From Bacteroidota bacterium (GTDB lineage: Bacteria; Bacteroidota; Bacteroidia; Bacteroidales; Paludibacteraceae): a stretch of 64,000 nucleotides of DNA. The position numbers and the translations under genes were made by a program. The notes under the pieces are model-generated. The model was not told where the DNA came from. It saw nothing but the letters and a program-made list of their open reading frames with translations, and searched no databases. Where the stretch lies: assembly GCA_017860295.1 (NCBI GenBank), contig JAFNAS010000005.1:124001-188000 (forward strand), read 5' to 3'. Each line of letters opens with the position of its first letter. The stretch's first letter is position 1. Positions 57,136 to 64,000 of this stretch are shown here, piece by piece.

Positions 57136-59337
57136 ATGATTAAAAAACTTTTATTTATTGTGTTGATTCTCCGAATTTCGTCGAGTTTGCAGGCACAACA
57201 AGTGACTCCGGTTTACCTCGACGTAAACAAACCTCTTGAAGAGCGAGTGGAAAATGCACTATCGCAGATGACCACAGAAGAGAAGGTTGCCTTATGTCAC
57301 GCGCAATCTAAATTCAGCTCGAAAGGAGTTCCCCGCCTGGGAATTCCCGAAGTGTGGACCGACGACGGACCGCACGGCATACGTGAAGAGGTTTTATGGG
57401 ACGAATGGGGCGGAGCGGGATGGACAAACGATTACTGCACCGCTTTCCCGGCACTCACCTGCCTCGCAGCCTCGTTCAACCCTGAGTTATCGCTGCTTTA
57501 TGGGAAGTCGATCGGAGAAGAAGCGCGTTACCGCAATAAGAACGTGCTGTTGGGACCTGGCGTAAATATCTACCGGACTCCACTAAATGGAAGAAATTTC
57601 GAATTTCTGGGAGAAGATCCCTATCTGGCCTCCCGTATGGTGATTCCCTACATTCAGGGTGTACAATCCATCGGTGTAGCTGCCTGCGTAAAACATTTTG
57701 CATTAAACAATCAGGAAACGTGGCGTGGACACATCAATGTCAACGTAAGCGACAGGGCTTTGTATGAAATTTATCTGCCTGCGTTTAAAGCTGCCGTACA
57801 AGAGGGGAAAGTGTGGTCAATCATGGGCTCTTACAACCAATTCAGAGGCGAACATTGTTGCCACAACAATCTGTTGCTTAACAACATTCTGAAACAGGAG
57901 TGGAATTTCGACGGAGTGGTTATAACCGACTGGGGCGGGACACACAACACAGATCAGGCAGTAAAAAATGGCCTCGATCTGGAGATGGGTACATACACCA
58001 ACGGCTTGACTAGCCGTAGTAAATTACCTTATTCTGAATATTATCTGGCCAATCCGTTCCTGAAAGGGATCAAAGAGGGTAAATACGATATAGCTCTGCT
58101 CAACGATAAAGCGCGCCGTATCCTGCGTTTGATTTTCCGTACAACGATGAGTGCCAACCGCCCTTTCGGACGGTTTGTATCGCCGGAACATAGCGAAGCC
58201 GGGCGCAAGATTGCACAGGAAGGTATCGTACTTTTGAAGAATGAGAAACAACTTTTACCCATTCCGGCAGGCAAATACAACAAGATTGCCGTTATCGGAG
58301 AGAATGCTGTTCGTAGTCTGGTAATCGGTGGAGGTTCTTCGTCGCTGAAAGTGGCCTACGAAGTTTCGCCTTTGGAGGGATTGATAGCAAAATACGGTAA
58401 AGACCACATAGTGCAAAGCCTCGGATATGCTTCAGGACCGTCGATGTATGGTCGCGAAGCAAAATCGAAACTGAATGCCGACTCGTTGGTTGCCGCGGCT
58501 GTCGATGTGGCAAAAAATGCCGATGTGGTACTCTTTGTAGGTGGTCTCAATAAAAACCATTTCCAGGATTGCGAGGGTGGCGACCGCAAATCGCTCGATC
58601 TGCCTTTCGATCAGGATAAACTGATTGAAGCATTGTTGAAAGTAAACAAAAACGTCGTCATAGTGATGCTTAGCGGCAACGCAGTGGCCATGCCGTGGGT
58701 TGATAAGGTTCCGGCTATCGTGCAGGGCTGGTACCTCGGATCGGAAGCGGGTAATGCGCTGACCGATGTGATTTCGGGTGATGTAAATCCGTCGGGTAAG
58801 CTACCCTTCTCGTTCCCGAAAAAATTGGAAGACAATGCCGCCCACTTCTTCGGCAAGCTCTCCTACCCCGGTGACAGTGTCAATGTGTATTACAAAGAAG
58901 ATATTCTGGTGGGCTACCGCTGGTTCGACACCAAGAACATCGCTCCGCTGTTTCCCTTCGGTTACGGTTTGAGCTACACCTCCTTCGCTTACTCCAAACC
59001 TACCGCAGATAAAGCGGAAGTGAACTCCGATGGTACCGTAAAAGTAAGCTTCACCCTGACCAACAGCGGCAAAACAGACGGTGCGGAGACGGCTCAGCTC
59101 TATGTAAGCAAACCGAAATCGGCAGTGACGCGTGCCGCCAAGGAGTTGAAAGCCTTCAAAAAGGTATTCCTCAAAGCCGGAAAGAGCACGACGGTAACGC
59201 TGGATGTTCCGGTCAGCAGTTTTGCCTTCTACAACGAAGCGAAACACAGTTGGGAAGTAGAATCCGGCAACTATACATTATTGCTGGGTAGCTCGTCGCG
59301 CGATATAAAAGGGAAAGTGAACATTCAAGTAAAATAG
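57136..59337 (+). CDS. GH3 beta-glucosidase (second copy in the locus)
   Basis: A 733-residue exported GH3 enzyme with signal peptide (ends SSLQAQ). Nucleophile D265 in VVITDWGGTHN; N-terminal TDDGPHGIREEV; KHFALNNQE; C-terminal fibronectin III-like domain (VSFTLTNSGKTDGAETAQLYV). It differs clearly from the other GH3 in its N-terminal signature and belongs to the BglB/BglX-like group with the EAS...GLRVEE-type layout, so the two are not recent duplicates. It should act on different beta-linked oligosaccharides of the same glycan. It ends the locus and is followed by a terminator. Confidence 0.94.
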   Translation: MIKKLLFIVLILRISSSLQAQQVTPVYLDVNKPLEERVENALSQMTTEEKVALCHAQSKFSSKGVPRLGIPEVWTDDGPHGIREEVLWDEWGGAGWTNDYCTAFPALTCLAASFNPELSLLYGKSIGEEARYRNKNVLLGPGVNIYRTPLNGRNFEFLGEDPYLASRMVIPYIQGVQSIGVAACVKHFALNNQETWRGHINVNVSDRALYEIYLPAFKAAVQEGKVWSIMGSYNQFRGEHCCHNNLLLNNILKQEWNFDGVVITDWGGTHNTDQAVKNGLDLEMGTYTNGLTSRSKLPYSEYYLANPFLKGIKEGKYDIALLNDKARRILRLIFRTTMSANRPFGRFVSPEHSEAGRKIAQEGIVLLKNEKQLLPIPAGKYNKIAVIGENAVRSLVIGGGSSSLKVAYEVSPLEGLIAKYGKDHIVQSLGYASGPSMYGREAKSKLNADSLVAAAVDVAKNADVVLFVGGLNKNHFQDCEGGDRKSLDLPFDQDKLIEALLKVNKNVVIVMLSGNAVAMPWVDKVPAIVQGWYLGSEAGNALTDVISGDVNPSGKLPFSFPKKLEDNAAHFFGKLSYPGDSVNVYYKEDILVGYRWFDTKNIAPLFPFGYGLSYTSFAYSKPTADKAEVNSDGTVKVSFTLTNSGKTDGAETAQLYVSKPKSAVTRAAKELKAFKKVFLKAGKSTTVTLDVPVSSFAFYNEAKHSWEVESGNYTLLLGSSSRDIKGKVNIQVK

Positions 59338-59366
59338 AATTGTATTTTAGATTATTGAGTCAGCAA

Positions 59367-59401
59367 AATGAAGGATCTGCATTGCCGGATTCTTCATTTT
59401 T
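59367..59401 (+). terminator. Terminator at the end of the PUL
   Basis: AATGAAGGATC and GATTCTTCATT form an 11-bp stem with one G-U pair and a 10-nt loop, followed by a run of T. It begins 29 bp after the GH3 stop. Confidence 0.8.
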
Positions 59402-59563
59402 CATTCCTGTAATATCCGAAAATCCGTCCCGGAAATGCAATGCCCGTTTCCGAAAAATGGCAAAAAAACGGATAAATCGGCGAAGAGATATGCCGGGATT
59501 GATAAGACGAGTGCCGGAACGAAAAGGTTATCATTTATACTGTCATTTCATACAAGATGAGAT

Positions 59564-60169
59564 ATGAATAAAGCACTGCTATTAATCGATATTCAGAACG
59601 ATTACTTTGAGAATGGAGCCAATCCGCTGACAGGATCGCTTCAGGCATGTGAGAATGCAGCTAAAGTATTGAAAGCTTTCAGAGAGCAGAAACTACCCGT
59701 GATTCATGTGCGACATCTTACCACGCGAGCGGATGCCACCTTCTTTTTACTGGGCACACGAGGTGCTGAAATTCATTCCAATGTCGAGCCGCTTGCACAT
59801 GAGTTGGTGATAGAGAAGCATTTTCCGAATAGTTTCCGGGATACCGGTCTGCTGGTTCATCTGAAAACACTCGCTATTGAAGAACTGGTCATTTGCGGCA
59901 TGATGACCCACATGTGTGTGGATGCCACTACGCGTGCAGCCAAAGATTTCGGGTTCGGTTGCACACTGATTGGCAATGCCTGTGCTACCAAAGCACTCGA
60001 AATAAACGAACAACGGATGGAAGCCGAAGCTGTCCACAATAGTTTTCTGGCTGCACTGAATTATTTTTATGCGCGGGTGATAAATACGGAAGAATATTTA
60101 GCAGAACTAAATCATTCGCTATCAATTACATTTCAAAATCAAACACAACAAATCGAATCTTTATTGTGA
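59564..60169 (+). CDS. Isochorismatase-like cysteine hydrolase
   Basis: A 201-residue enzyme of the isochorismatase superfamily. The catalytic triad is visible: D9 in LLIDIQNDYF, a lysine in VIEKHFPNSF, and C118 in MMTHMCVDATTRAA. Members hydrolyse amides such as nicotinamide or ureas, or vinyl ethers; the substrate here is unknown. No signal peptide. It begins after the PUL terminator and is followed by a gene for a cupin protein 94 bp away, which has its own promoter. Confidence 0.9.
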   Translation: MNKALLLIDIQNDYFENGANPLTGSLQACENAAKVLKAFREQKLPVIHVRHLTTRADATFFLLGTRGAEIHSNVEPLAHELVIEKHFPNSFRDTGLLVHLKTLAIEELVICGMMTHMCVDATTRAAKDFGFGCTLIGNACATKALEINEQRMEAEAVHNSFLAALNYFYARVINTEEYLAELNHSLSITFQNQTQQIESLL

Positions 60170-60209
60170 CGTGTAATCATTGTTACAATTTTACGGTTGA
60201 TTTCAACAC

Positions 60210-60217
60210 TATCTTTG
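60210..60217 (+). promoter_or_regulatory. -7 element (TATCTTTG) of the cupin gene
   Basis: Matches TAnnTTTG 46 bp before the cupin start. No clear -33 box. Confidence 0.45.
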
Positions 60218-60263
60218 CTAAACAAACACCAATACAAAGTATCAACTATAAAACAGAATAACA

Positions 60264-60590
60264 ATGTATACACCTTTTGAAACAGCCGTAGTCTTCCCGT
60301 TGGAAAATTCTGTGGAATATACCGCAGGCGGCATAGTAAGTAAGCAAATAATTAAAAGAGAAGCAGGCAACGTTACGCTCTTTTCGTTCGATAAAGGGCA
60401 AGGATTGACCGAGCATACCGCACCATTTGATGCCATTGTACAGGTGCTCGATGGCACTGTGGAGGTTCGTATTGACGGGAAGCCACACACAATAAAGAAA
60501 GGAGAATGTATCATTATGCCGGCCAATCATCCGCATGCACTATCGGCAATCGAACCGTTCAAGATGTTGCTAACCATGATAAAGGGATAA
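60264..60590 (+). CDS. Small cupin-domain protein
   Basis: A 108-residue single cupin barrel with both motifs: motif 1 TEHTAPFDAIVQVLDGTVEVRIDG and motif 2 LKKGECIIMP-like (GECIIMPANHPHAL). The first His of motif 1 and the final HPH could bind metal. Such small cupins include sugar isomerases, oxygen-sensitive enzymes and binding proteins; no function can be assigned. It stands alone behind the isochorismatase-like gene and ends at a hairpin. Confidence 0.88.
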   Translation: MYTPFETAVVFPLENSVEYTAGGIVSKQIIKREAGNVTLFSFDKGQGLTEHTAPFDAIVQVLDGTVEVRIDGKPHTIKKGECIIMPANHPHALSAIEPFKMLLTMIKG

Positions 60591-60618
60591 TATTGATCGG
60601 GCAATGAATTGAAAGCAA

Positions 60619-60651
60619 AGGCTGGTTCAAAGAAAAACAGTGAACCAGCCT
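60619..60651 (+). terminator. Terminator between cupin and GIN-domain genes
   Basis: AGGCTGGTTCA and TGAACCAGCCT form a perfect 11-bp stem with an 11-nt loop, followed by CTGGTATTTTTG on the plus strand. It lies between convergent genes and may serve both. Confidence 0.7.
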
Positions 60652-60682
60652 CTGGTATTTTTGTATCTTATAAACAGAGTTT

Positions 60683-61483
60683 TCAGCCTCTATGCTGCAC
60701 CTTGCCGTGTCCTGTATGTGACAAGTCTTGCAGTTCTCCTTCGCCATAGTAGACCACATCGCCATGACCCAGGTTCTGAATTTTAATGATATGCGAGGCG
60801 TACACGCTGGTATCGCCATGGCCGATACTCTTCACGTTTACATCTTTCGTAATTAACTCATAACCAGAAATATCACCATGACCTTCATTACAAATCGTTA
60901 ACGCATCGCATGAGCCGGTCAACATCATATCGCCCCGCCCTTTATGATTCACCTCTACGGCAACACCCTTCATCTCCAGATTAATATCTCCTTTACTAGC
61001 ATTATTGACAACCAAATCGTTTGTTTCGCATTTGAGGGCAAAATCGCCGTGATTGGTCGACATCACCTTAATAGACGGAGCTTTGAGTTCAAGATAAACA
61101 TCACCATGGGTAACGGTTTTAATGACTATGCCAAATTTCGACTCAATAGGTTTCACCGATCGGACATCGGCATGTGAGGTCACATAAAGTGCTTCGAGGG
61201 CATGGCAATAAATGGTGATTTTGCCATATGTAAAAAGAGGAATTTTTTGCTGTACATCCTGGGTAACAAAAAGAGTTTTGATGGAATTATCGACCCGAAC
61301 GCCATCAATGAGATTATCGTCCATCTCAATTATCACCTTTTCTTCATCCGACTGGATGATCTCGACATTGCATTGGGTACAAAGATGAAGCTGTAAAAAT
61401 GGGTTGACCAGAATTGTTTTACTAACAACATTTCCACTCCCTTTTTCGTTAAATATTCTCCTGAGTTTTTTAAATGTCACCAT
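60683..61483 (-). CDS. GIN-domain (DUF2807) repeat protein without signal peptide
   Basis: A 266-residue protein built from about eight repeats of roughly 20 residues, each carrying a GHGD-like turn (THGDVYL, NHGDFAL, SKGDINL, GRGDMML, GHGDISG, GHGDTSV, GHGDVVY, GHGKVQH). This is the right-handed beta-helix pattern of the GIN/DUF2807 family (putative auto-transporter adhesin head). Most family members are exported; here the N-terminus (MVTFKKLRRIFNEKGSGN) is basic and lacks a hydrophobic core, so the protein is predicted to stay in the cytoplasm unless the start is misplaced. Function unknown. It is divergent from an AraC regulator, with a 21-bp direct repeat between them. Confidence 0.78.
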   Translation of the reverse strand: MVTFKKLRRIFNEKGSGNVVSKTILVNPFLQLHLCTQCNVEIIQSDEEKVIIEMDDNLIDGVRVDNSIKTLFVTQDVQQKIPLFTYGKITIYCHALEALYVTSHADVRSVKPIESKFGIVIKTVTHGDVYLELKAPSIKVMSTNHGDFALKCETNDLVVNNASKGDINLEMKGVAVEVNHKGRGDMMLTGSCDALTICNEGHGDISGYELITKDVNVKSIGHGDTSVYASHIIKIQNLGHGDVVYYGEGELQDLSHTGHGKVQHRG

Positions 61484-61559
61484 CTCACTGATATTTAGTA
61501 TTTAGATTTCGTACATTCAATTTGTTAATTTTACAAAGTTAAATCAGTTTGGCATTCAA

Positions 61560-61598
61560 TTTTTATATTTACAGAATTAATTTTTATATTTACAGAAT
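61560..61598. promoter_or_regulatory. Direct repeats at 21-bp spacing between GIN and AraC genes
   Basis: TTTTTATATTTACAGAAT occurs twice (61560-61577 and 61581-61598), start-to-start 21 bp, or two helical turns. AraC-family proteins bind direct repeats at this spacing. The second copy ends 20 bp before the AraC start, which suggests autoregulation. Confidence 0.6.
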
Positions 61599-61618
61599 AA
61601 TATTCTAGCTCGAAAACC

Positions 61619-62146
61619 ATGGAAATTACCATCGACAGTCAATCATATTCACTACCTGACAGCAAATTAGACACCGAAACTATTCAGAAAGTAATAAATT
61701 TCTGGGCAAAAAACAGAGCAAAGTTGTCAATCGTCGAATCAGCCGATCTTTGTATTCTCTGTCTGCAAAAACCGACTCTCGTGAAAAACACGTATTGTCA
61801 CAACGACTACGACAAAGGGCGCCTGCTGTTTGCTCACCAATATTTGCTCGAACACCTCGCCATGCCGCCCTCCATCGACGAACTTGCGCGCATTGCAGGC
61901 ATCAATAGTTTCAAACTTAAAAACGGATTCAAAGAACTTTTTGGCAATACCATTTTTGGTTATTTGAATAGTTTTCGTCTCGAAAAAGCCTTTTACATGA
62001 TCGCCTTAGGAGAAAAAAACATGACTCAAATTGCTTTTGAGCTCGGATTTTCCTCTCTTCAACATTTTAGTACAGCATTTAAAAAAGCGTACGGGTGTTC
62101 GCCAAAAAAAATTAAATCTACCCCAAGCTCTAAGCTCAAAATGTAG
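61619..62146 (+). CDS. Short AraC-family transcriptional regulator
   Basis: A 175-residue protein. The last 95 residues hold the double helix-turn-helix of AraC regulators (PPSIDELARIAGINSFKLKNGFKELFGNTIFGYLNSFRLEKAF, then MTQIAFELGFSSLQHFSTAFKKAYGCSPKKI). The N-terminal 75 residues are short compared with the 150-200 residue sensor domains of most AraC proteins, and contain four cysteines (C47, C50, C62 region), so ligand or redox sensing by a minimal domain is possible. It is divergent from the GIN-domain gene and precedes the nitroreductase gene. Confidence 0.88.
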   Translation: MEITIDSQSYSLPDSKLDTETIQKVINFWAKNRAKLSIVESADLCILCLQKPTLVKNTYCHNDYDKGRLLFAHQYLLEHLAMPPSIDELARIAGINSFKLKNGFKELFGNTIFGYLNSFRLEKAFYMIALGEKNMTQIAFELGFSSLQHFSTAFKKAYGCSPKKIKSTPSSKLKM

Positions 62147-62165
62147 TCAGGCAGGAAAAAACCAT

Positions 62166-62173
62166 TATATTTG
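62166..62173 (+). promoter_or_regulatory. -7 element (TATATTTG) of the secreted nitroreductase gene
   Basis: Matches TAnnTTTG, 147 bp before the start codon, giving a long leader in which no structure stands out. Confidence 0.4.
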
Positions 62174-62320
62174 TTGCATCATTTTTCCAAAACAGAGAGC
62201 CTTCAGTCGTTTTTTGTGCAAAAACGATTATTCTTACGTCAGGCATACAAGACTGTGTTTACCTCCGTCAACCAACAAGACGGACGGTTCTATTAACCAA
62301 AAACCAATTACTAACCAAAA

Positions 62321-62947
62321 ATGAAAACCTGTATAATATCCGCTGTCTTTTTGTGCACAAGCTCTTTGTTGTCAGCCCAAATTATTGAACTTCCGCAGCC
62401 TGTTCGCACAGGTGGAAAACCGTTGATGGACGTACTAAATCTACGTCAGTCGGCTCGACAATTTGATTCTGAAAAATCCATTTCAAATCAAACACTCTCC
62501 AATTTGTTGTGGGCTGCCTGGGGTTTTAACCGGGAAAAGAAAAGGACGGCTCCCTCGTCAATGGATCGTCAGGAGATAGATTTATATGCTGTAACCAAAG
62601 AGGGAGTTTACCGATACGATGCGGCTGGCAACAAACTGATACCGATTGCTACCGGAGACTATCGCAAAGAGACGGGAACGCAACCGTATGTCGGCAACGC
62701 CCCTCTCAATATTGTATTTGTTTGCAACAAGTCCAAAATCAATTCCAAGGGCGAAAGCGGACTGATTGAAGCCACTTATGCCAATAGCGGTTTTATCTCG
62801 CAAAACATTTATCTATTCTGCGCATCGGAAGGATTGTCTACCGTTATTCGCGCAAGTATCGCTAAAGAGAAGCTGGCAAAAATAATGAATCTGACCGACG
62901 ATCAAATGATTACGTTAGCACAAACTGTCGGTTACCCTAAAAAGTAA
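62321..62947 (+). CDS. Exported nitroreductase/SagB-like flavoprotein
   Basis: A 208-residue protein with a signal peptide (MKTCIISAVFLCTSSLLSAQ, cut near residue 19), which is unusual because nitroreductases are normally cytoplasmic FMN enzymes. The mature part has the family motifs LNLRQSARQF (FMN phosphate contact), LLWAAWGFNR and a C-terminal TLAQTVGYP. It resembles the SagB-type or thiazole-oxidase-like branch found as exported proteins in Bacteroidota. Substrate unknown. It lies between an AraC regulator and an NlpC/P60 hydrolase. Confidence 0.85.
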   Translation: MKTCIISAVFLCTSSLLSAQIIELPQPVRTGGKPLMDVLNLRQSARQFDSEKSISNQTLSNLLWAAWGFNREKKRTAPSSMDRQEIDLYAVTKEGVYRYDAAGNKLIPIATGDYRKETGTQPYVGNAPLNIVFVCNKSKINSKGESGLIEATYANSGFISQNIYLFCASEGLSTVIRASIAKEKLAKIMNLTDDQMITLAQTVGYPKK

Positions 62948-62999
62948 TTACGAATTGATGTCTCTTCCAAATTTTGAGACCTAAAAAACATCTAACCCA

Positions 63000-64000
63000 A
63001 TGCGCTATTTTGTCTTTTTATTATTACTCTCGATAAATGCCGTCTCACTTTCTGCCCGAAGCAAGACTCCGCCTGCCGGAGATCTGCGCGATTCACTCGT
63101 CAGATACGCCAAAACGCTTATCAACACGCCATACCGATCGGGAGCGAAAAACGGAAACGGATTCGATTGTTCCGGTTATACCAGCTATGTTTATCGCAAA
63201 TTCGGCATGACCCTCAACGGATCTTCCGGTTCTCAGGTTGCAAACGGCAAAGAGGTCGATATAGACAATCTAAAAAAAGGCGATCTGGTTTTCTTTAAAG
63301 GACACAACAGCAAAACTTCGCGCATAGGACACGTTGGTATCTTTATCGACCGCAATGCCGACGGTAGCTTCAATTTTATCCATTCGGCCAACGGTGGAGG
63401 CGTACGTATCGACAATAGCAACGCCGATTACTACGCCAAACGTTACGTGACCGGATGTACGGTTATACCAGAAAAAAAGAAGTTGTACAAATTCGATCCG
63501 GTACAGGTGAAATCATTCTCCGAATTTGATAATTCCATTCAATATGCCTCCACCAGCAAAATACATAAAGTAAAAAAGGGAGAATCGCTTTACACTATAG
63601 CCAAAGAGTATAATGTATCTGAAAATCAGTTGAAAGAGTGGAATAAACTGAGTGGTTCCAAGTTGAAACCCGGACAAAAACTATCGATAAAATCCGACAA
63701 GGACTCGGCTATTAAAAACGACAACAATAACGAAAACAAAACCACACAAAACAACCGCAATAGTAAAACACATGTGGTAAAAAAAGGAGAATCGTTCTAT
63801 TCTATAGCACAAAAGTATCGTATTTCGGAAGAAGAACTAATCAAAGCCAATTCAAAGAATGACGGCAAATTGAAACCCGGAGACAAGCTACGAATCATTA
63901 CCGGATACTCCGCACTTGCAAACAAAAACGACAAAGACCAATCGGAAAAAATCGTAACAAAAACGGAGCTTTCCCGTCAAACCCACAAGATCAAGAAAGG
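63000..64000 (+). CDS. NlpC/P60 peptidase with LysM repeats, cut by the right edge
   Basis: At least 333 codons are open to the window edge, so the C-terminus is missing. A signal peptide (MRYFVFLLLLSINAVSLSA) is followed by an NlpC/P60 domain with catalytic C57 in FDCSGYTS and the histidine in IGHVGIFI, then LysM repeats: IHKVKKGESLYTIAKEYNV, THVVKKGESFYSIAQKYRI and the beginning of a third (THKIKKG). It would cut peptide cross-links or stems of peptidoglycan in the periplasm, with LysM binding the glycan strands. The ATG at 63000 is 53 bp behind the nitroreductase stop. Confidence 0.93.
   Translation, partial: MRYFVFLLLLSINAVSLSARSKTPPAGDLRDSLVRYAKTLINTPYRSGAKNGNGFDCSGYTSYVYRKFGMTLNGSSGSQVANGKEVDIDNLKKGDLVFFKGHNSKTSRIGHVGIFIDRNADGSFNFIHSANGGGVRIDNSNADYYAKRYVTGCTVIPEKKKLYKFDPVQVKSFSEFDNSIQYASTSKIHKVKKGESLYTIAKEYNVSENQLKEWNKLSGSKLKPGQKLSIKSDKDSAIKNDNNNENKTTQNNRNSKTHVVKKGESFYSIAQKYRISEEELIKANSKNDGKLKPGDKLRIITGYSALANKNDKDQSEKIVTKTELSRQTHKIKK

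Noticed and set aside
59340-59567. A 75-codon plus-strand frame between the last GH3 and the isochorismatase-like gene
   Set aside because: It contains the PUL terminator and its product is basic, low-complexity sequence without motifs.

Overview
The window looks like a chromosomal segment of a saccharolytic Bacteroidales bacterium (Bacteroidota; Paludibacter- or Dysgonomonas-like, though I cannot fix the genus). The evidence is an ECF sigma / FecR / SusC / SusD polysaccharide-utilisation locus, many promoters with the Bacteroidota TAnnTTTG -7 element (two with TTTG 20 nt upstream), weak or absent Shine-Dalgarno sequences, and typical families (TonB-dependent receptors with carboxypeptidase-like domains, Spy-like, GIN-domain and RagB/SusD proteins). 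I see no rRNA, tRNA, transposase, integrase or CRISPR array.

Layout. (1) 1-8.1 kb: a tightly packed, often overlapping operon for surface polysaccharide synthesis: four GT2-type enzymes, one further GT-A-like enzyme, a GT4 enzyme, a membrane-anchored NodB/DUF2334 deacetylase and a polytopic membrane protein. It enters from the left edge. The last gene contains short tandem repeats with non-triplet units. (2) 8.1-13 kb: a minus-strand fibronectin III protein, a 21-bp palindromic repeat array, a LuxR-type regulator and two more glycosyltransferases. (3) 13-36 kb: mostly housekeeping: glyA, phoH, lptB-rel (overlapping, minus), a TonB-dependent receptor, a rhodanese plus a CoA-disulfide-reductase-like enzyme with three rhodanese domains, hisB with two small genes, rsmG, an FMN nitroreductase, an outer-membrane protein, miaA, a Spy-like protein, an SDR, a PhzF protein, a K+ channel and a second TonB receptor. 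A probable stand-alone small RNA lies at 29.2 kb. (4) 36.5-59.4 kb: ybeY, then a polysaccharide-utilisation locus: ECF sigma, FecR anti-sigma, SusC with a signalling STN domain, SusD, a surface lipoprotein, a 1.3-kb decayed or regulatory gap, then GH2, GH94, GH3, GH31 and GH3. (5) 59.5-64 kb: isochorismatase-like hydrolase, cupin, GIN-domain protein, short AraC regulator, secreted nitroreductase, and an NlpC/P60-LysM hydrolase cut by the right edge.

How the genes work together. The enzyme set of the PUL (beta-galactosidase, two beta-glucosidases, a probable alpha-xylosidase and a cellobiose-type phosphorylase) suits stepwise removal of side chains from xyloglucan or other beta-1,4-glucan oligosaccharides, followed by phosphorolysis of cellobiose. 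No endo-glucanase is present, so the cleaving enzyme must be elsewhere or the system scavenges oligosaccharides. SusC with an STN domain, FecR and the ECF sigma factor form a trans-envelope signalling chain. A perfect palindrome in front of the GH2 gene suggests a second control point.

The least ordinary features are repeats. Two arrays of 21-bp units alternate in two versions: one is palindromic at 9.1 kb, the other runs in frame into the GH94 gene. Heptanucleotide repeats occur between genes, and five exact copies lie inside a glycosyltransferase gene, where they could drive phase variation.
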